A stretch of DNA of 64,000 nucleotides from Flavobacterium enshiense (GTDB lineage Bacteria; Bacteroidota; Bacteroidia; Flavobacteriales; Flavobacteriaceae). The notes under the pieces were generated by a model. The model saw nothing but the letters and a program-made list of their open reading frames with translations, ran no database searches and was not told the origin of the DNA. Position numbers and translations under genes: made by a program. Every line of letters starts with the position of its first letter. The stretch's first letter is position 1. This document shows positions 62,931 through 64,000 of the stretch, in pieces. The stretch is from NCBI RefSeq assembly GCF_022836875.1, contig NZ_CP090376.1, positions 434,001 through 498,000 of the forward strand. Direction: 5' to 3'.

Positions 62931-64000
62931 TTAGTTATTTATCAAATAATCTTTCACTTGTTGTACGAACGGATACATTACCTGATCTTCTTTGAATTCA
63001 GGAATAATATTTCGCACTTCATCATACATTTTTCGCGTTACTGAAGAAACCTGATCCTTATACCCTAAAGCATCTATCGCCTGAACAATCGTTATTAATT
63101 CGATGGACAAAACTTCAAAGGCATTTTCAATTACTTTTCCTGTAATCACTGCCGCATTGGTACCCATACTTACAATATCCTGATTGTCATTGTTATTTGG
63201 AATACTGTGCACATACATGGAATTTGACAGCATCTGGCTTTCCGCCGTTGTTGACGTTGCCGTAAACTGAACGCCCTGCATCCCGAAGTTAAACCCTAAC
63301 GTCCCTAAATTCACAAACGGAGGAAGTATCTCATTCAATTTAGAATTCAGCAAATAATTCAACTGACGCTCTGCCAGCATAGTCAGTTTAGCGATAACCA
63401 ACTTCAGCTTATCCATTTCAAGCGAAATATAATCCCCGTGGAAATTCCCACCATGGTAAACATGCTGATTCTTCACGTCCACAATCGGGTTGTCATTAGC
63501 AGAGTTGATCTCATTTTCCATCACATCGGCTACCGCATTTATAGTATCCAGAACCGGACCTAAAATCTGAGGCACACAGCGCAACGAATAATACTCCTGA
63601 ACCTTTTCCTTGAACACTTCTTCGGTGTTTTCTCCCGTGTAAAGGTGATCTTCTCTTTTTCTTACCAACGTACTGTCGGCAAGGTTATCGCGCATTCTTT
63701 TGGCGATTTCCTGTTGCCCGAAGTGACGTTTCGTGTTATTTAATTCAGCCGACAAATGGTCGTCGTAAGCCTGAACTATTTCATTAATTGCACAAGAACA
63801 TTTTATGGCCCAGTCCAAAACCTTTTCCGCATTGTGTACGTTCACGATTCCGATTCCGGTCATTACGGATGTTCCGTTCATCAATGCAAGTCCTTCGCGA
63901 ATTTCCACATTGATCGGTTGCAGATTTTCCAGTTCGAAAACTTCCTTGGTCGCTCGGCGTTCTCCTTTATAAAAAACCTCTCCTTCACCAATCAGCGTTA
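62931..64000 (-). CDS. Aromatic amino acid ammonia-lyase, probably tyrosine ammonia-lyase (partial, N-terminus cut)
   Basis: The minus-strand frame continues beyond the GTG at 63908 to the window edge (LIGEGEVFYKGERR lies upstream of it), so the gene is cut and this is its C-terminal 356 residues or so. The HAL/PAL family hallmarks EIREGLALMNGTSVMTGIG, SANDNPIVDVKNQHVYHGGNFHGDYIS and TATSTTAESQMLSNSMYVHS are seen. The MIO-forming Ala-Ser-Gly and the substrate-selecting residue are outside the window. The sequence closely matches what I recall of the characterised F. johnsoniae tyrosine ammonia-lyase, and the cluster context also favours p-coumarate formation over histidine breakdown. Confidence 0.9.
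   Translation of the reverse strand, partial: TLIGEGEVFYKGERRATKEVFELENLQPINVEIREGLALMNGTSVMTGIGIVNVHNAEKVLDWAIKCSCAINEIVQAYDDHLSAELNNTKRHFGQQEIAKRMRDNLADSTLVRKREDHLYTGENTEEVFKEKVQEYYSLRCVPQILGPVLDTINAVADVMENEINSANDNPIVDVKNQHVYHGGNFHGDYISLEMDKLKLVIAKLTMLAERQLNYLLNSKLNEILPPFVNLGTLGFNFGMQGVQFTATSTTAESQMLSNSMYVHSIPNNNDNQDIVSMGTNAAVITGKVIENAFEVLSIELITIVQAIDALGYKDQVSSVTRKMYDEVRNIIPEFKEDQVMYPFVQQVKDYLINN

Noticed and set aside
63906-63908. GTG at 63908 as the start of the ammonia-lyase
   Set aside because: The frame stays open to the window edge with conserved family sequence (GEGEVFYKGERR), so the true start is outside.

Overview
The window looks like chromosomal DNA of a Flavobacterium-like member of the Bacteroidota. 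The evidence is a set of recurrent TAnnTTTG promoter elements shortly upstream of genes, no obvious Shine-Dalgarno sequences, two secreted proteins with type IX secretion (T9SS) C-terminal sorting domains, family-specific genes such as DUF3078, and a large flexirubin-type pigment cluster. Almost all of it is intact, densely packed coding sequence. No phage, insertion sequence or CRISPR array was seen.

Left part (1-34.6 kb), mostly housekeeping genes in short operons: partial mutY, the DNA-binding protein HU with a 30-residue basic peptide, RNase G, a DsbA/FrnE-like oxidoreductase, tadA, dxs, a DUF3078 protein, a decayed gene (7.4-8.15 kb), a secreted M36 metallopeptidase, dgt, a GNAT/AAA+ ATPase/small-protein operon, a T9SS surface protein, the class Ia ribonucleotide reductase nrdB-nrdA, DUF3109, MarC, a small FAD protein, an S41 protease, a dCMP-deaminase-like enzyme, HupE/UreJ, a TerB-like protein, fbp, an M48 protease, an SSAT-like acetyltransferase, aspartate kinase, chrA, a very large outer-membrane protein, a lipoprotein with a duplicated Cys/His motif, and a dihaem cytochrome c. 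A tRNA-Ala(GGC) with its own terminator follows.

Right part (34.6-64 kb): about 29 kb of genes all on the minus strand, forming a flexirubin (aryl polyene plus dialkylresorcinol) biosynthesis and export cluster. An aromatic (probably tyrosine) ammonia-lyase at the right edge would make p-coumarate, and an acyl-activating ligase at the left end would activate it. Three intact ketosynthases, a chain-length-factor-like ketosynthase without catalytic residues, a short ketosynthase-like protein, two ACPs, a FabG reductase, three hotdog dehydratase-like proteins and a thioesterase would extend the polyene. DarA and DarB make the dialkylresorcinol half. LpxL-like, PlsC-like, C45 and BtrH_N-type proteins are candidate acyl-transfer enzymes. 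An ABC transporter, an MMPL/RND-type fusion protein, a LolA-like carrier, a porin-like protein and lipoproteins probably handle export and placement in the outer membrane. Many genes overlap by one base (TAATG or TGATG), so the cluster is strongly coupled in translation.

I found no wholly new system. The most interesting points are inside the pigment cluster: dehydratase subunits with complementary missing catalytic residues, a KS/CLF-like pair, a three-part transporter-acyltransferase fusion, and several unassigned proteins that could include the missing ester-forming enzyme. Outside it, the 30-residue peptide, the duplicated Cys/His lipoprotein motif and a hairpin before aspartate kinase deserve attention.
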